From Arion vulgaris (taxonomy: Eukaryota > Mollusca > Gastropoda > Stylommatophora > Arionidae), in contig CM036756.1 of assembly GCA_020796225.1 (NCBI GenBank), forward strand, positions 45,611,363 to 45,675,362: a stretch of DNA of 64,000 nt, given 5' to 3'. The notes beneath the pieces were generated by a model that did no database searches, was not told the DNA's origin, and saw only the letters and a list, made by a program, of their open reading frames with translations. A program made the position numbers and the translations under genes. Of this stretch, positions 10,473 to 22,389 are shown one piece after another (position 1 is the first letter of the stretch; each line of letters starts with the position of its first letter).

Positions 10473-11434
10473 TTGTTGTTACATTCTTGAACTGTTTGTT
10501 ATACTTAATTCAGAAATGCTTTGTTGTTACATTCTTGAACTGTTTGTTATACTTAATTCAGAAATGTTTTGAAGTTACATTCTTGAATAGTTTGTTATAC
10601 TTAATTCAGAAATGCTTTGTTGCTACATTCTTGAATAGTTTGTTATACTTAATTCAGAAATGCTTTGTTGTTACATTCTTGAATAGTTTGTTATACTTAA
10701 TTCAGAAATGCTTTGTTGTTACATTCTTGAATAGTTTGTTATACTTAATTCAGAAATGCTTTGTTGTTACATTCTTGAATAGTTTGTTATACTTAATTCA
10801 GAAATGCTTTGTTGTTACATTCTTGAATAGTTTGTTATACTTAATTCAGAAATGCTTTGTTGTTACATTCTTGAATAGTTTGTTATACTTAATTAAGAAA
10901 TGCTTTGTTGTTACATTCTTGAATAGTTTGTTATACTTAATTCAGAAATGCTTTGTTGTTACATTCTTGAATAGTTTGTTATACTTAATTCAGAAATGCT
11001 TTGTTGTTACATTCTTGAATAGTTTGTTATACTTAATTCAGAAATGCTTTGTTGTTACATTCTTGAATAGTTTGTTATACTTAATTCAGAAATGCTTTGT
11101 TGTTACATTCTTGAATAGTTTGTTATACTTAATTCAGAAATGCTTTGTTGTTACATTCTTGAATAGTTTGTTATACTTAATTCAGAAATGCTTTGTTGTT
11201 ACATTCTTGAATAGTTTGTTATACTTAATTCAGAAATGCTTTGTTGTTACATTCTTGAATAGTTTGTTATACTTAATTCAGAAATGCTTTGTTGTTACAT
11301 TCTTGAATAGTTTGTTATACTTAATTCAGAAATGCTTTGTTATTACATTCTTGAATAGTTTGTTATACTTAATTCAGAAATGCTTTGTTGTTACATTCTT
11401 GAACTGTTTGTTATACTTAATTCAGAAATGCTTT
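10473..11434. repeat. 48-bp minisatellite, 20 copies
   Basis: Twenty head-to-tail 48-bp units contain TTACATTCTTGAATAG then TTATACTTAATTCAGAAATG. They are nearly identical; variants include one AATTAAG unit near 10890 and TATTAC near 11340. The first two units and the last carry GAACTG where the interior units carry GAATAG. The period is 16 codons, so a 370-codon frame stays open (FVVTFLNSLLYLIQKC repeated). Its initiation codon lies inside the array and it has no other coding sign. Confidence 0.97.
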
Positions 11435-11534
11435 GAAATCTGGCATACTTCTTATTCTTGTTCAATGATTCAACAGCGTTTGGGCTCTTGCTGCCTCCCC
11501 CCATGTCATGTTGTATTTATGTTATACATAATAC

Positions 11535-11795
11535 TCTTCTTCTTCTTCGAACACTCCATATCGATCACTTGTACATCACTCTTTGTGACTTGTATGTGAT
11601 CCGAGCCTAAGAGCGATTGTACGTTGTGCCAGTTATGGGCCTACAAGTAGGACAGCATATCCGATTTCTGCGAAGCTTTTATTTCCTAGGGTAGCTTCCT
11701 AGGCCCTACATCAGTCGTCTCTTACGACATGCCTTGATTGTTGCAGTGTTACTATTCTTTGCTTCCCTTGCAAGCCCTGGCAACATACGAGCGAT
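11535..11795 (-). mobile_element. 255-bp dispersed repeat with GAA tail
   Basis: The minus strand reads GGGAAGCAAAGAATAGTA, GCATGTCGTAAGAGACGACT, CTTCGCAGAAATCGG, ATAACTGGCACAACGTACAA, then GATCGATATGGAGTG and (GAA)n at 11535-11547. It is highly similar to copies at 58155-58440 and 63530-63790. It has no A or B box, so it is more likely the 3' end of a LINE (or a LINE-tailed SINE) than a tRNA SINE. Confidence 0.75.
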
Positions 11796-12586
11796 ACATA
11801 ATATTAAATAACTGCTGCGTCTGTGGATTTTCTATCCACCCTAGACAAGAGCCAGAATTGGACTGCTCCTAGCACTAGATGATTACTGGTCTCAATCGGT
11901 GTATTACCATACGTGTACACAGATGATTCGGAAATAGATGTTATCTCAGACGGAGGAATAGTTATCTATGTCGTGACGTCAAGAATTGACGAATTCCATA
12001 CCCACAAGTAAACAAACCACAAAGTTGAATGCAGAAATGAAAAGCAAAGAAAATGTCCATCAGCAGCAGAGATACAAAACAGATGATCACTAGTTTTAAC
12101 CTATGCAAATTCAGTATTCTCCATCTTCGTCCCTTGTCAAGGTTGTCCAATTGGTCCTGATAATGATGTTGTTCATGTTAGCTTCTGCAAGATCTGTTAT
12201 GGGCTTTCTTCTGAATGACATTTACACTGAGGTCTGTTCACTATTTAAGGTTGTCAATTAAATTAATTTTTCTGCCTCCTTTTCTGTTCTTAAACTAAGT
12301 TTCCTTTGACGAATATTTTCTTATTTCTCTTAGTCCCTGCTGTCCTTTTTTCGCAAAAGACATTTATTCTTCCTATGATCAATATTTTTTCCCCACCTAA
12401 AAGACCATGGCTCATACTGACTCACAAAAATGACCATTATTTTCAGACTGTAAACTGGAGATAATAATAAAAAGTTCTATGAAACTTGCAATTTGTGAGA
12501 CTTGCTTGTTCACTTGTGAATCAAACCCATAAACTTCAGAACTCACCATCGGAAAGTGTCGGATCCACATGAAACATAAGAACAAT
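11796..12586. other. Unassigned sequence
   Basis: No family or supported gene recognised. Confidence 0.35.
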
Positions 12587-12751
12587 CAGTGGCGGCTTGT
12601 GATAATTTTTGTTGGTGGGGTCAGACAGAAATTTTCGGAAAAATCATGGTTTCGGTTAGGTTATATTTTAATGTATAAAATAATAAATACACGTTACACC
12701 TTATTTTTGTGGGGCCCGGCCCCACTGGCCCTTAATGACGAATCACCACTG
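12587..12751. mobile_element. hAT MITE, 165 bp
   Basis: Termini CAGTGGCGGCTTGTGAT and (reverse-complemented right end) CAGTGGTGATTCGTCATT are imperfect inverted repeats. Flanking 8-bp duplications AGAACAAT (12579-12586) and AGAACAAC (12752-12759) differ by one base and fit hAT. The interior GGGGCCCGGCCCCACTGGCC is a near palindrome. It has no coding capacity. Confidence 0.85.
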
Positions 12752-13499
12752 AGAACAACATATCTTCTCTTTATGCAATGGTTCAGTGAGACTTGTTCTC
12801 TTCCCCTTCGATGCAATCTTAGGTAGTGGTATCTTGTAGGCGTAAGTTGCTGCTTTGTTCCATGCAATACGTTGCGTTTATCGGGTCTTAGAGAAATAAA
12901 AATTATCCTGATTTTACTCAAGGCGTGGTGATAGTCAATATGGGAATGGTCAACAATTTCATGGTGTTCTGTACACAACTGGAACTCAAGAGTCTGTCGA
13001 GGTTGGATACACGATCAAGCCGACCGCAGCGACAATATCATTAACATTACAAGGCAGGAGAAGTTAGAGCACAATTTTTCGGCTTCGAAACCAATACACG
13101 TCGCTTCATATTCACATATCAACACGTGCAGGTTGACGTCTCTGTGTTAAATAAATAGGCAGTAAACACGTATTTTTGTGCTTTCGGGAAAAAAAAACAT
13201 TTACCAGATACTGAATTTGAACTACAAAACTTATTTCTCCCGTTCACTCATCGCATAGTCATGAAGACGGGTGCCGAGAGAAATAAGGTTTACGGTTGGA
13301 ATTTAGTCTTTGGTAATCCAGCAGAGTTGAGGTTGGCTAGTCTTTATTAGAAAGAGCGAAAAGTGAAAATTAGTAGCTTACTGATGACCAGTAGAACACA
13401 CAAGATGTCCCATCTCGAAGTGTTTTAGAACTGGAATATTTGACCACGAAGTTAAAGGCTAAGGCTCGCCTAGGGAATGGATCATATAGGTTAGTTTTT
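12752..13499. other. Unassigned sequence
   Basis: Nothing recognised. Confidence 0.35.
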
Positions 13500-13705
13500 T
13501 GGGAGGCAAGGGGGTTCATACATAGGGAGGCGAATCCGAATTTTAAAAAAGCATCCAGAAATCAGTTTGCTGTCCTACAGCTCTCGAGGCTGCTAACTGG
13601 CATAGCGGACTCACGCTCAAAGACGCAAATCACATACCGACAATAAAGAGTGGTTTAACACGTGTTAAGTATAGAGCGAACGAAGACGAAAAAGAAGGTC
13701 AAAGT
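13500..13705 (+). repeat. Diverged copy of the 255-bp dispersed repeat
   Basis: Colinear with 58155-58440: AGCATCCAGAAATCAG, AACTGGCATAGCGGACTCAC, AGAGTGGTTTAACA, then GAACGAAGACGAAAAAGAAG as an imperfect GAA tail. It is more diverged than the three well-conserved copies. Confidence 0.5.
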
Positions 13706-14880
13706 TACATCGTCCTTACTTGATAAATATCAGAAGAAAGCTACATCACACATTTTCGATGAACTGATTAGAAACTTGTTCAACGAAATCATGTCCCTTT
13801 TCTCTGCACGTTCACAGCTTTAACCAATTAATTTATCTTATGTCAAAGTAATTTTGCGAAACAAATAACATTACCGCAGCGCAGGAAATGAATAACGCGC
13901 GTATTATGCCACCTTGAACTTTAACCGGTGTGTCCAGTACGTATCATATTTTTATAATTTTATAAATACAGTTATTTCAAAATTATCCCAAATGAAATAG
14001 GTTAGTTTAGGAGCTTTGTATTGCCGATTTGGTCTCGTCCGCATATTGGGTAGGTCAGGTTGAATATGCGTAAAACCAAAGCTACTGTTGGGACTTTAGA
14101 AAGTTAGTGCATACAGCTCTTACAAATAATGAAAAATGGTAGGGATATATTTTTAGAACAGCGGAGGGTGGGGGGAAGATGTATTAGAAATCATTATTGC
14201 CCCAAATCTACCTACATTGAGTGCGTACGTCCTTTATAAAGGACACAGCTGGTGCTAATGATTTTTTTTAGTTGCACTTTATTTCAAGCAGCAACTACCG
14301 ATAATTTATTATTATAATAGCGAGGCGCTCAGTGTTTCAATGATTTAGGCTAATATTCATGAAAATAAACATTTAGTTTGTAAGTTTAAACACGGTTATA
14401 TCTCGGTTAAATAATTTAGCAGCATTAATAGAATCTGACATTAAATGTTGTATTTAACAATATGATTCTTTTCTTGTCTATTCAATTATGCAGTGAAGCG
14501 TCACGTTTGATTCTTCGTCGCCTTATCCTTCACTGATCCAGATGCACTTGGGCTCTTTCTTTTCAGACCAATGCTATGTAGTAGTATCTGCATGTGTTTC
14601 TCTCTCTCTCTCTCTCTCGATCTTTTCCGGCAATTTTATAATTCTTATTGTGATATATAAACAGCCGTTGCCAAGAAAGTGTTTTACATCACATCGTTCA
14701 GTACCATTTAGAGCTCTAGTGCTGGTCCTTCGGTGAAGTGTCCGATTTCAACCAGCGTTTACTGGGTTCGCTCTCAGTTAGCCTTTGACTGTCCCCAGCC
14801 AACCTGCAAGACAGCAGTTTGCTATTTTCTTTTAGGGTAGTGACCATCAGACGAACTACCTGTTCTCGCAGAACAACCAG
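13706..14880. other. Unassigned sequence with a CT microsatellite
   Basis: A (CT)n run lies at 14598-14619. No other feature recognised. Confidence 0.4.
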
Positions 14881-14885
14881 AATCA

Positions 14886-15196
14886 TAAAATTAAGCTTAA
14901 AGTCAACGGGAAGACCTTCCGGAAAGCAAAACCCCAACGTACCTGGGAGTCACACTAGACCGAAGGCTGACATGGTGCTCCCAAATAGACAATGCTACGG
15001 CAAAAACGAGACAGAGGCTCAGCATAATGCGCAAACTCGTAGGCGCCACGTGCGGAACAAACACCATAATCCTTAAAACACTCTACTCTGGAAGAGTGCG
15101 ACCGGTCCTGGAGTTCGGCATTGCAGTATGGAGTAGTGCATGCAACAAGCAATTCGCCAAAGTGAGCAGCAGTCAGAACCGAGCAGTACGCATTCA
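14886..15196 (+). mobile_element. Jockey-type LINE reverse transcriptase C-terminal fragment
   Basis: The + strand reads KTPTYLGVTLDRRLTW (from about 14928), then RLSIMRKLVGATCGTN, ILKTLYSGRVRPVLEFG and AVWSSA, up to about 15190. This is the well-known 'TYLGVTLDRRLTW...RPVLEYG' thumb region of Jockey-like pol proteins. One frameshift precedes KTPTYL. The frame is lost at the GC-rich block beginning about 15200. Upstream RT motifs and downstream RNase H are absent. Confidence 0.8.
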
Positions 15197-15199
15197 GCG

Positions 15200-15790
15200 C
15201 CGTGCACGTCTGCCTAGCGGTGGGCCCACCCGTGAATCATCCGCATGCGTGCTCGCTCTGCCCTGGTTCCTGTCTCACCGTCTCCATCAGTTCTCACAGT
15301 GCTCACATTTATCTCTAGCTGTCCGAACCCGGGGTTTAACTCGGGTCTCCACCTCAGGGCTCCGAGTTTCGCCCTATGTGGGCCTACGTGCAACTCATCC
15401 CGGGTCCAAGTTTTACTCCACGCGGGCCCACGTCTCTTCTCAGGATGCACCCCTCATCACTTTATGGCCATCCGATCAGCTTTTCTTCCATCGGCCAGGA
15501 GAGACGAGCATTAATAGTCACTCTGGGATTCCGCTGGTCTGTGTTGCGAGCGGATCCCATCCAATGTGACTACGTCTGCATATCTACCACCACCAGAATA
15601 GCTCTCCCTCGATCCCTACTCTCTTAGCCAGACCGGAACGAATGTCTGTAATCAGGGTCACCACGAGGAGATGGGGTAGGATCTTGATTAGTGTCAGTTC
15701 ACTAATCCTGGCGCGGCGTTGTCCCATACGCCTTTACCCTGTCTGTGTTTGTAAGTTATTGTTTTGTTCCTTATAATGTGTTCTATTTAT
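15200..15790. other. GC-rich insert of unknown origin
   Basis: Markedly more GC-rich than its surroundings. It starts abruptly inside the Jockey fragment and fades before 15790. Several overlapping frames are open simply because stop codons are rare at this composition. I see no terminal repeats, no RT or integrase motifs and no tRNA boxes. It could be a solo LTR or part of an unclassified element. A host CpG island is less likely inside a LINE. Confidence 0.4.
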
Positions 15791-16071
15791 CTGGTCTTGG
15801 GGAAAGAAGAAGCTTTCTGACATCATCCAGCACTTGACATGTGAATAGGTGTTAGTAAACGGTTTCATGATGATGTGCCCACAGCTGGCACTCTAGAGTG
15901 TGTTGTGGTTGAATTCTAATCATGAGAATATTAACCCTGTAATGTTCGAGTACTAAGAAAATCTCGTTTATAAATGAGATCCTACATGACTCGGAAACTA
16001 ACCGTATCTGTGTATTATTTATGAATTTAAATGCATATATTTATATATATGCTCAATAATTAACAATAACG

Positions 16072-16615
16072 GTGACTGCTCCAAAGAGATCTCAAGAAGA
16101 TTGGAAAATAGCAATCAAGAAGTTAAACACAATGAAGAACATGTGGCAAAACACCTGCAAAATACTAAAATTACAAATATTGAGAGCATGCATTTTCCCA
16201 GTGGCTACTTATGGTTGTGAATCATGGACTATTACACAGAAATTAAGAACGAAAATCCAGTCCTTCAAAACTAAATGCTACAGAAAGATCCTACGAATAC
16301 CATGGACAGAAATAAGAAAGAACACTGATGTCCTGAAAGAACTAAATGTTAAAGAGAATTGGCTGATAAACAACATACTATACAGAAAAATTACATACTT
16401 TGGTCACATCAAGCGTCACGATGGCCTGGAAAGAACAATACTAGAGGGCAGGGTCCCAGGACGCAGAGGCAGACCAAGAGAAGATGGCTACAAGATATTA
16501 AAGAAACCATGAACATGACCATCGACGAAGCGGGTGAACTGGCAAGAGACAGAGTGAATTTCAGATGTGCTGCAAAGAGAGCAACGTCCTATAAAGGATA
16601 CGCACCTTGATGATA
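16072..16615 (+). mobile_element. RTE-like LINE 3' end
   Basis: The + frame reads LKLQILRACIFPVATYGCES, CYRKILRIPWTEIRKN, ELNVKENWLINNILY, FGHIKRHDGLERTILEGR, then RRGRPREDGY. A frameshift near 16490 moves the C-terminus (DEAGELARDRVNF) to another frame ending at about 16608. This is the least decayed copy of this LINE family in the window and the best reference for fragments at 28245, 37617 and 39340. The element is 5'-truncated and lacks the RT catalytic core. Confidence 0.85.
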
Positions 16616-16724
16616 TTACCTGTTACCTAATGCAAAACACATGATATTACCATAATAAATTAAAAAATATATATTATTTGTTTTTAAGATGTCTAATCTC
16701 GTTGATTAAAGCTTGGCTTTTTTG

Positions 16725-17035
16725 TTGTTCTTCTTCTGTATTCGCCCGCTATGAATTCATGCATAGTCAGGGAGCCTGATATGGCGCATCTGACTGATTT
16801 TTTCATGAATGCCTACTTACCATTTCTACGGTGTCCCTAGCCATTCGGGCGAACCTTCTCCGACTTCAGTGGTAAGAGTATGCTTTTATCCCACCGACAT
16901 ATCCGATCATGCCAACATTTTGGATAATCTCTGCAGACGTGTTCTCACTTGCTCTTTAACCCCCCATCCCCACACATTTGCTTATAAAAGGACATCCAAT
17001 AACTCAGCTTACTGTCCTGATCAAGACTATAAGTG
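16725..17035. repeat. Dispersed repeat, family shared with 32570-32725
   Basis: Shares CGCTATGAA.TCA, ATATGGCGC.T.TGACTGATTT and CCATTC.GGCGA..TTC in the same order with 32570-32725. Not otherwise identified. Confidence 0.45.
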
Positions 17036-17438
17036 TTAGTTCTTTGTGGACTGCTTACTAGACCAGTTCTGCATCATTTTCTCTTATTGATTTTTTATTT
17101 ATTAATTAGTGTCTTCAAAATATGGATTATTCATTATATATTGTTCAAACAATTTCATGTTTGGATATATTGTGTAAATATGAAAGTATTAAGAGACTGT
17201 GTTTATAGTTTTCATGATATATTTCATACTGTTTTTTTCCTTCTTTGTTGCTGTATAATTATTTGAAATTTGTAGAAAAATCTTTTTTAGCATCACCAAA
17301 ATAAGATAACTGATATCACATATTACATGACACAGATATTAAAACCACATATCTTGATTCACACATTCAATTCCAACTATATATAAGATGCCTATTTTCA
17401 ATCCATGGAGTATATATGGCTTTCAGAAATAGAGCAGG

Positions 17439-17605
17439 CAGTGGCGGCTCGTGATCATTTTTGTTGCTGGGGCCAGGCACAATGTTCAGAAAATCATGGT
17501 TATGGATTAGGTTATATTTTAATTTATTAAATAATAAATGCACGTTACACATTATTTTTTATGGGCCTGGCCCCACTGGCCCTTAATTAATGACGAGCGC
17601 CACTG
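17439..17605. mobile_element. hAT MITE, 167 bp
   Basis: Same family as 12587-12751. It starts CAGTGGCGGCTCGTGAT and ends ACGAGCGCCACTG. Flanks AGAGCAGG and AGAGCTGA are only partly alike (6 of 8), so the 8-bp duplication has decayed. Confidence 0.8.
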
Positions 17606-18429
17606 AGAGCTGACCTTCAAAAATACCAAAACCTTAAAAACCAATGAACGTTTAAGAGTGATATGTGTTGGATTGATGGTGACGATGAATGATGGGCAAT
17701 GCTGATGTGTTGGAATGGGAGTCAAAAAATTGTGCTATGACCTTTCCTTGTAGATTGTGTTGATGTTGTCATTGTGGTTTAAGTTTGTCATGTGTCTCTA
17801 GATCTCTCTTTCATTGTCTTCCATAGCCCAATTTCCTTTATTTAATTTCTATATTTGTAGTTTTTATGATTTGCTTTCCTGTATGGAGAGTTATGATAGG
17901 TTAAGTGTGTATCAGTGTTTGTTGTATGTACACGATTACCTGGTATTAAATTGATGTCTATTCATTTGTGTCTGCCTTTCCCGTACTTTTACCAGATCTT
18001 CTGCTATCGGAGGCTGATATGGGCAGCTAGTTGAATAGCATTTAAAAAAATGTTAAATACCGCCAAACAAACACGATGTTCAAAATTGCTTACTTTTGAC
18101 TACAAACTTTTTTTGGAGTTGGGTGGAGATTCTGGATCGTTATTGATCCACCGTGTAAATGCTATGCAAATTTCAGCTATCTTAAACGCATCAAACAACT
18201 ATAGTTTAGAAGACTTAAAATTTAAAATTTTAAGTGCAAATACCACCAAACACACGACGCTCACCATTGTTTCCTCCAACTGAAAGTTGGTATCATCTTG
18301 AATTGGGTGAAATGTCCGCCTATCTGAATGAGATTATGAAGGCAACTTTGTCTTGCATAAAATTCAATCCAAATCAGTTTCTCCCCACAAGGTCACTACA
18401 CCCCCACCATTCTATAAAAGGGTAAATGG
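17606..18429. other. Unassigned intergenic sequence
   Basis: Nothing recognised. Confidence 0.35.
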
Positions 18430-19297
18430 TGGAAGAGAATAAAAATAATAATTTGTTTTTTTAGTATATTAAAAAAGCTTCTCTAAAAAAAACAAAGGTA
18501 CTCTCTTTAAACATAAGAACGAGTCTTGTGTTGGTTATATTAGGGTGTACTGACCAACGAACATACAAAATAAGAATTATCTTCTTAAGGTGAATTCAAG
18601 GTGTATGGATAATTTGTCTCTGGTAATTTATTCGGGAAATGTGGCTTTGAATTCGAGACAAGCTTTCGCGAGATGTTCCACCAATCAGAGGCAGAGGTTG
18701 TTTACTTCTTGTTTGCTGCTAGAAACTGAGCAGACTTGACCTCGTTTGTTGCAGACTTTCGGTGCTCTATTTATAGTATCGCTAGTTATTTCACAATCTG
18801 TGTAGGGCTTTCAAATCAGTCTTTGTATCGGGAGAAATTTGAAATAGATGTATTTAATCAGGTACATATTATAAAATGATACATTGTTTTCAACAGTGAA
18901 ATATACCTCACTGCCAAAGCAACGGGAAAAAACGATAGGTGCTTGTTTTAATGTTTTATCCATCGAGTGAAGAGAAGAATAATGTCAAATGTTCTACTTC
19001 TGTTTGAAGATTTCGTTCTGTCACTCATTGAATCGTGAAAAAGTGTTATGCTATCCAATATGTGAGTCAGAATGCCAAAAAATCACATAGCGATCGTTTC
19101 AAAGCTTGGCCGAGTTTTGTATTTCAATTTACTTCAATAAGCAATTACAAACTATGCCAACCTACTAAAGACTGCAAACTCTTGAAGTTTACGACTTTTG
19201 TTACACTTTGTAGACTTGGCCGAACAATTTAAATTTTGTAAGCTCACTTAATAGACAATTCGCGTCTAGCAGTGTTCTCGAAAGCATTTAAACGAAT
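18430..19297 (+). other. Upstream region of the receptor gene
   Basis: It contains the 5' UTR of at least part of exon 1. A TATA-like CTATTTATAGT lies at 18767-18777, about 520 bp before the ATG, but I cannot show a start site. An in-frame TAA at 19289-19291 fixes the first in-frame Met at 19298. Non-coding upstream exons cannot be excluded. Confidence 0.35.
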
Positions 19298-19421
19298 ATG
19301 AATAACAAATGTGGTTTTCTGTTGATCTTATTCCTGTCGATGGTTGTAATATCAGGTATCGTCGGCGCATTGTGTGGAGATAGTGGAAAAGAAGAAGGAT
19401 TTCAGAACCCTGCAGATGGAG
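19298..19421 (+). CDS. InR: Insulin-like receptor, exon 1 (signal peptide)
   Basis: This is the first coding exon of an insulin-receptor-family tyrosine kinase receptor, a plasma-membrane receptor for insulin-like peptides. It encodes 41 codons plus one base. A short polar start (MNNKCG) is followed by a hydrophobic core (FLLILFLSMVVISGIVGA) and probable signal cleavage around ALC, then a short acidic linker (GKEEGFQNPADG). The ATG has A at -3 and an in-frame stop nine bases upstream. The donor is G|GTAAGT at 19422. The split codon G|TA joins exactly to exon 2 to give Val-Cys, where the family has its conserved N-terminal VC..MDIR. Family and start are inferred mainly through that perfect join, since the exon alone is just a signal peptide. 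The rest of the gene lies 24.7 kb away and beyond. Confidence 0.8.
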
Positions 19422-19849
19422 GTAAGTAAGCACTAGATTAAGATTAGTACAATAAACTTTTATAAAGTCAACTAAGTCCTTTTAAAAAAATGTTACATAG
19501 TTTAGTGCAGTTATCGGTACCGTATTAGGCGTATTATAGGTTTCAAAATTTTCTCAATTTCTGTCGCTATATATTTCAGTAAACTATTTATTGTAATAAT
19601 TTCCTTACTTTCGAATATCAAATTATTGAAAAAATTTGATCTGATTTATTTAGTAATGATTCATTCCTTCATTTGTTTTGTTGTGTTTGTTAATCTGTAA
19701 CGAAGTTTTCTGCTATGATCGATCAGAATGACATTTTGATACAATGACAATGTGTACATAATGGTGAATGAAAGTTATTATAATTTTGCTGTTAGCGCAA
19801 ACATGCTTCATCTTGAATGAAAGACATAATAACATATAGTTCACATAGG

Positions 19850-19932
<83 letters not shown>
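19850..19932. repeat. (TA)n microsatellite
   Basis: Two TA runs separated by a short TTTTA. It directly abuts a LINE fragment. Confidence 0.95.
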
Positions 19933-19935
<3 letters not shown>

Positions 19936-20068
19936 CAATCGTACCGTTCGTTATATGCGTTACCGTTACATAGGGTCTGCAAGTAGTTTCTCCATTAACA
20001 CTCTGTCCTGGGCAACTCGCTCAATCGCTTCCATGGAATTTAGTCTTTCTTACCCCTCTTTGAAAACT
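19936..20068 (-). mobile_element. LINE 3' fragment, minus strand
   Basis: Shares CGTTACATAGGG.CTGCAAGTA and CCTGGGCAACTCGCTCAATC with the LINE end at 50226-50470. Only the last coding block (ERVAQDR-like) remains. Confidence 0.6.
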
Positions 20069-20074
20069 TGAAAT

Positions 20075-21315
20075 TAAAAAATTGTTTGGATAACCAATAA
20101 TTACTGTATTAAAGATAACCAATAATAATATATTAAAGATAAATAATAATGTATTAAAGATAACCAATAACTAATATATTAAAGATAACCAATAACTAAT
20201 GTATTAAAGATAACCAATAACTAATGTATTAATGATAACCAATAACTAATGTATTAAAGATAACCAATAACTAATGTATTAAAGATAACCAATAACTAAT
20301 GTATTAAAGATAACCAATAACTAATGTATTAAAGATAACCAATAACTAATGTATTAAAGATAACCAATAACTAATGTATTAAAGATAACCAATAACTAAT
20401 GTATTAAAGATAACCAATAACTAATGTATTAATGATAACCAATAACTAATGTATTAAAGATAACCAATAACTAATGTATTAAAGATAACCAATAACTAAT
20501 GTATTAAAGATAACCGATAATACTGTATTAAAGATAACCATAACTATATGTATTAATGATAACCAATAACAATGTATGTTATTTATATGAGATACGATTA
20601 CTTGATTCATGCATCAACTAATATGTATTAATGATGGTTATGGTTACTAAACTACGCATTGCACTGGCAGACCATAGGTGCTCAGTCTCCCAACAGATAT
20701 TGAAGAGTATGCACTGATGGTCCTGTGGCTGCTGATTAAACACACTTCATCTGCCTCTCATGCATCCAGTTTGACTTGAACAGGTAACTCAAACTGCCTA
20801 GTATTGATTGATTCCAACGATTAAAGATAACCGATATAATGTATTAAAGATAACCAATAAATACTGTATTAATGATAACCAATAACTACTGTATTAAGAT
20901 AACCATAATACTGTATTAATGATAACCATAATACTGTATTAATGATAACTGATAAATACTGTATTAAAGATAACCAATAAATACTGTATTAATGATAACC
21001 AATAATACTGTATTAATGATAACCAATACTAATGTATTAATGATAACCGATAAATACTGTATTAAAGATAACCAATAAATACTGTATTAATGATAACCAA
21101 TAACTACTGTATTAAAGATAACCGATAAATACTGTATTAATGATAACCAATAACTACTGTATTAAAGATAACCGATAAATACTGTATTAATGATAACCAA
21201 TAAATACTGTATTAATGATAACCAATAAATACTGTATTAAAGATAACCGATGACTAATGTATTAATGATAACCAATAAATACTGTATTAATGATAACCAA
21301 TAAATACTGTATTAT
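20075..21315. repeat. 25-bp satellite array, about 40 copies in two blocks
   Basis: The core unit is GATAACCAATAACTAATGTATTAAA. The left block (20075-20575) is mostly homogeneous. The right block (20822-21315) has variants with AATACTGTATTAATG and CCGATAA, and many one-base losses. A non-repeat segment of about 245 bp (20576-20821) separates them. Units in the right block alternate between TTAAAG and TTAATG versions, suggesting a longer composite period. Confidence 0.95.
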
Positions 21316-22389
21316 CACCGGACACCAGAAGTTCAATATAATCAATTCTCTTATACTATGAAACCTGAAGTTGCACCCCAGTTAAACTTGTTGCTAAAAA
21401 AGCCCTCTTTTTCTTTTTACAATAACAAGGTGAACAAATAATTCAGAAGACATGTAACATTATAGACAAACAGGCATAAAATAGTTTATTATTATTAGTA
21501 GAGCAGATATGTCTTGCACTAACGTAAGTTTTGTTGTTAGCCTGGCAATATATACATATTTTAATGTATAAGTGAAATCAGTGAATTACTTCGCATACAT
21601 AGTACATACATATTAGGAGTGCTGAGTAATTCTCATTGCTTTTGTGTGAATCCCAAGGTTAAACCAAAACCCTCAGTACATCCACATGGTACATTCTGGT
21701 AATTGTTAACTTCGAGTTTGTATTTTGCTTAGCCAACACTTAGGAATGGAGTAAACCACATCAGAGCAACTCAATTATATGACCATTCCACCCTCTAGTG
21801 TCATATGCTGAAAACCCAGCATTGCACATTAAGTTAGGTAGAATATCCTAAGCATCAGGTTTAATACCAGCTTCTGTCTGACTGGATGTGCACAGAATCA
21901 TTAGAAAATGAATTCAGGACATGCAGGGGAAGTTGATAGATGGGTCTTTGGAGGAAATGATAATTTATTGAAGGAACTCGGCACCAAATACTTTATTGTG
22001 ATGCTCACATATTTGAGTATGGTAAGAAATGCACAGTGTGCCATCATTTTTCTAATATTTGGCTGAAAAACATATGAATGTCCTCTGGGCATACATAGAA
22101 CTGGAATGAAATACTTGGTCAAGAGCCTGATGCTCATGAGTCTGTATTCCGCACAGTTTCAGAAAAATCACAATAAAACACCAAAAATGTTCTCGATGTC
22201 AAGTACAAAACTTGATATTCAAAGAGCCAAATTACAGATAACAATATAATATGTGATATATCATAATGTTCAAGAGTTAAAAGACAATTTGCTGGAACAA
22301 TCTACAATAAGTATCATACGGTCTTCTAGCTTCAGAAGAAAATTAATCATCGATCATTGAAAAAAAACAATTGAAAAAAGAGAACAAGA
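21316..22389. other. Unassigned intronic sequence
   Basis: Nothing recognised. Confidence 0.4.

Noticed and set aside
10487..11599. 370-codon open reading frame
   Set aside because: It is translation of a 48-bp tandem array whose period is a multiple of three; the start lies inside the array and nothing outside the repeats supports coding.
15027..15627. Several overlapping open frames of 80-180 codons
   Set aside because: Frames pile up because the GC-rich insert lacks stops; only the first part (to about 15190) has a recognisable LINE domain.
19850..20071. 84-codon frame with an alternating Tyr/Ile tract
   Set aside because: Translation of a TA microsatellite followed by a LINE fragment read in the antisense direction.
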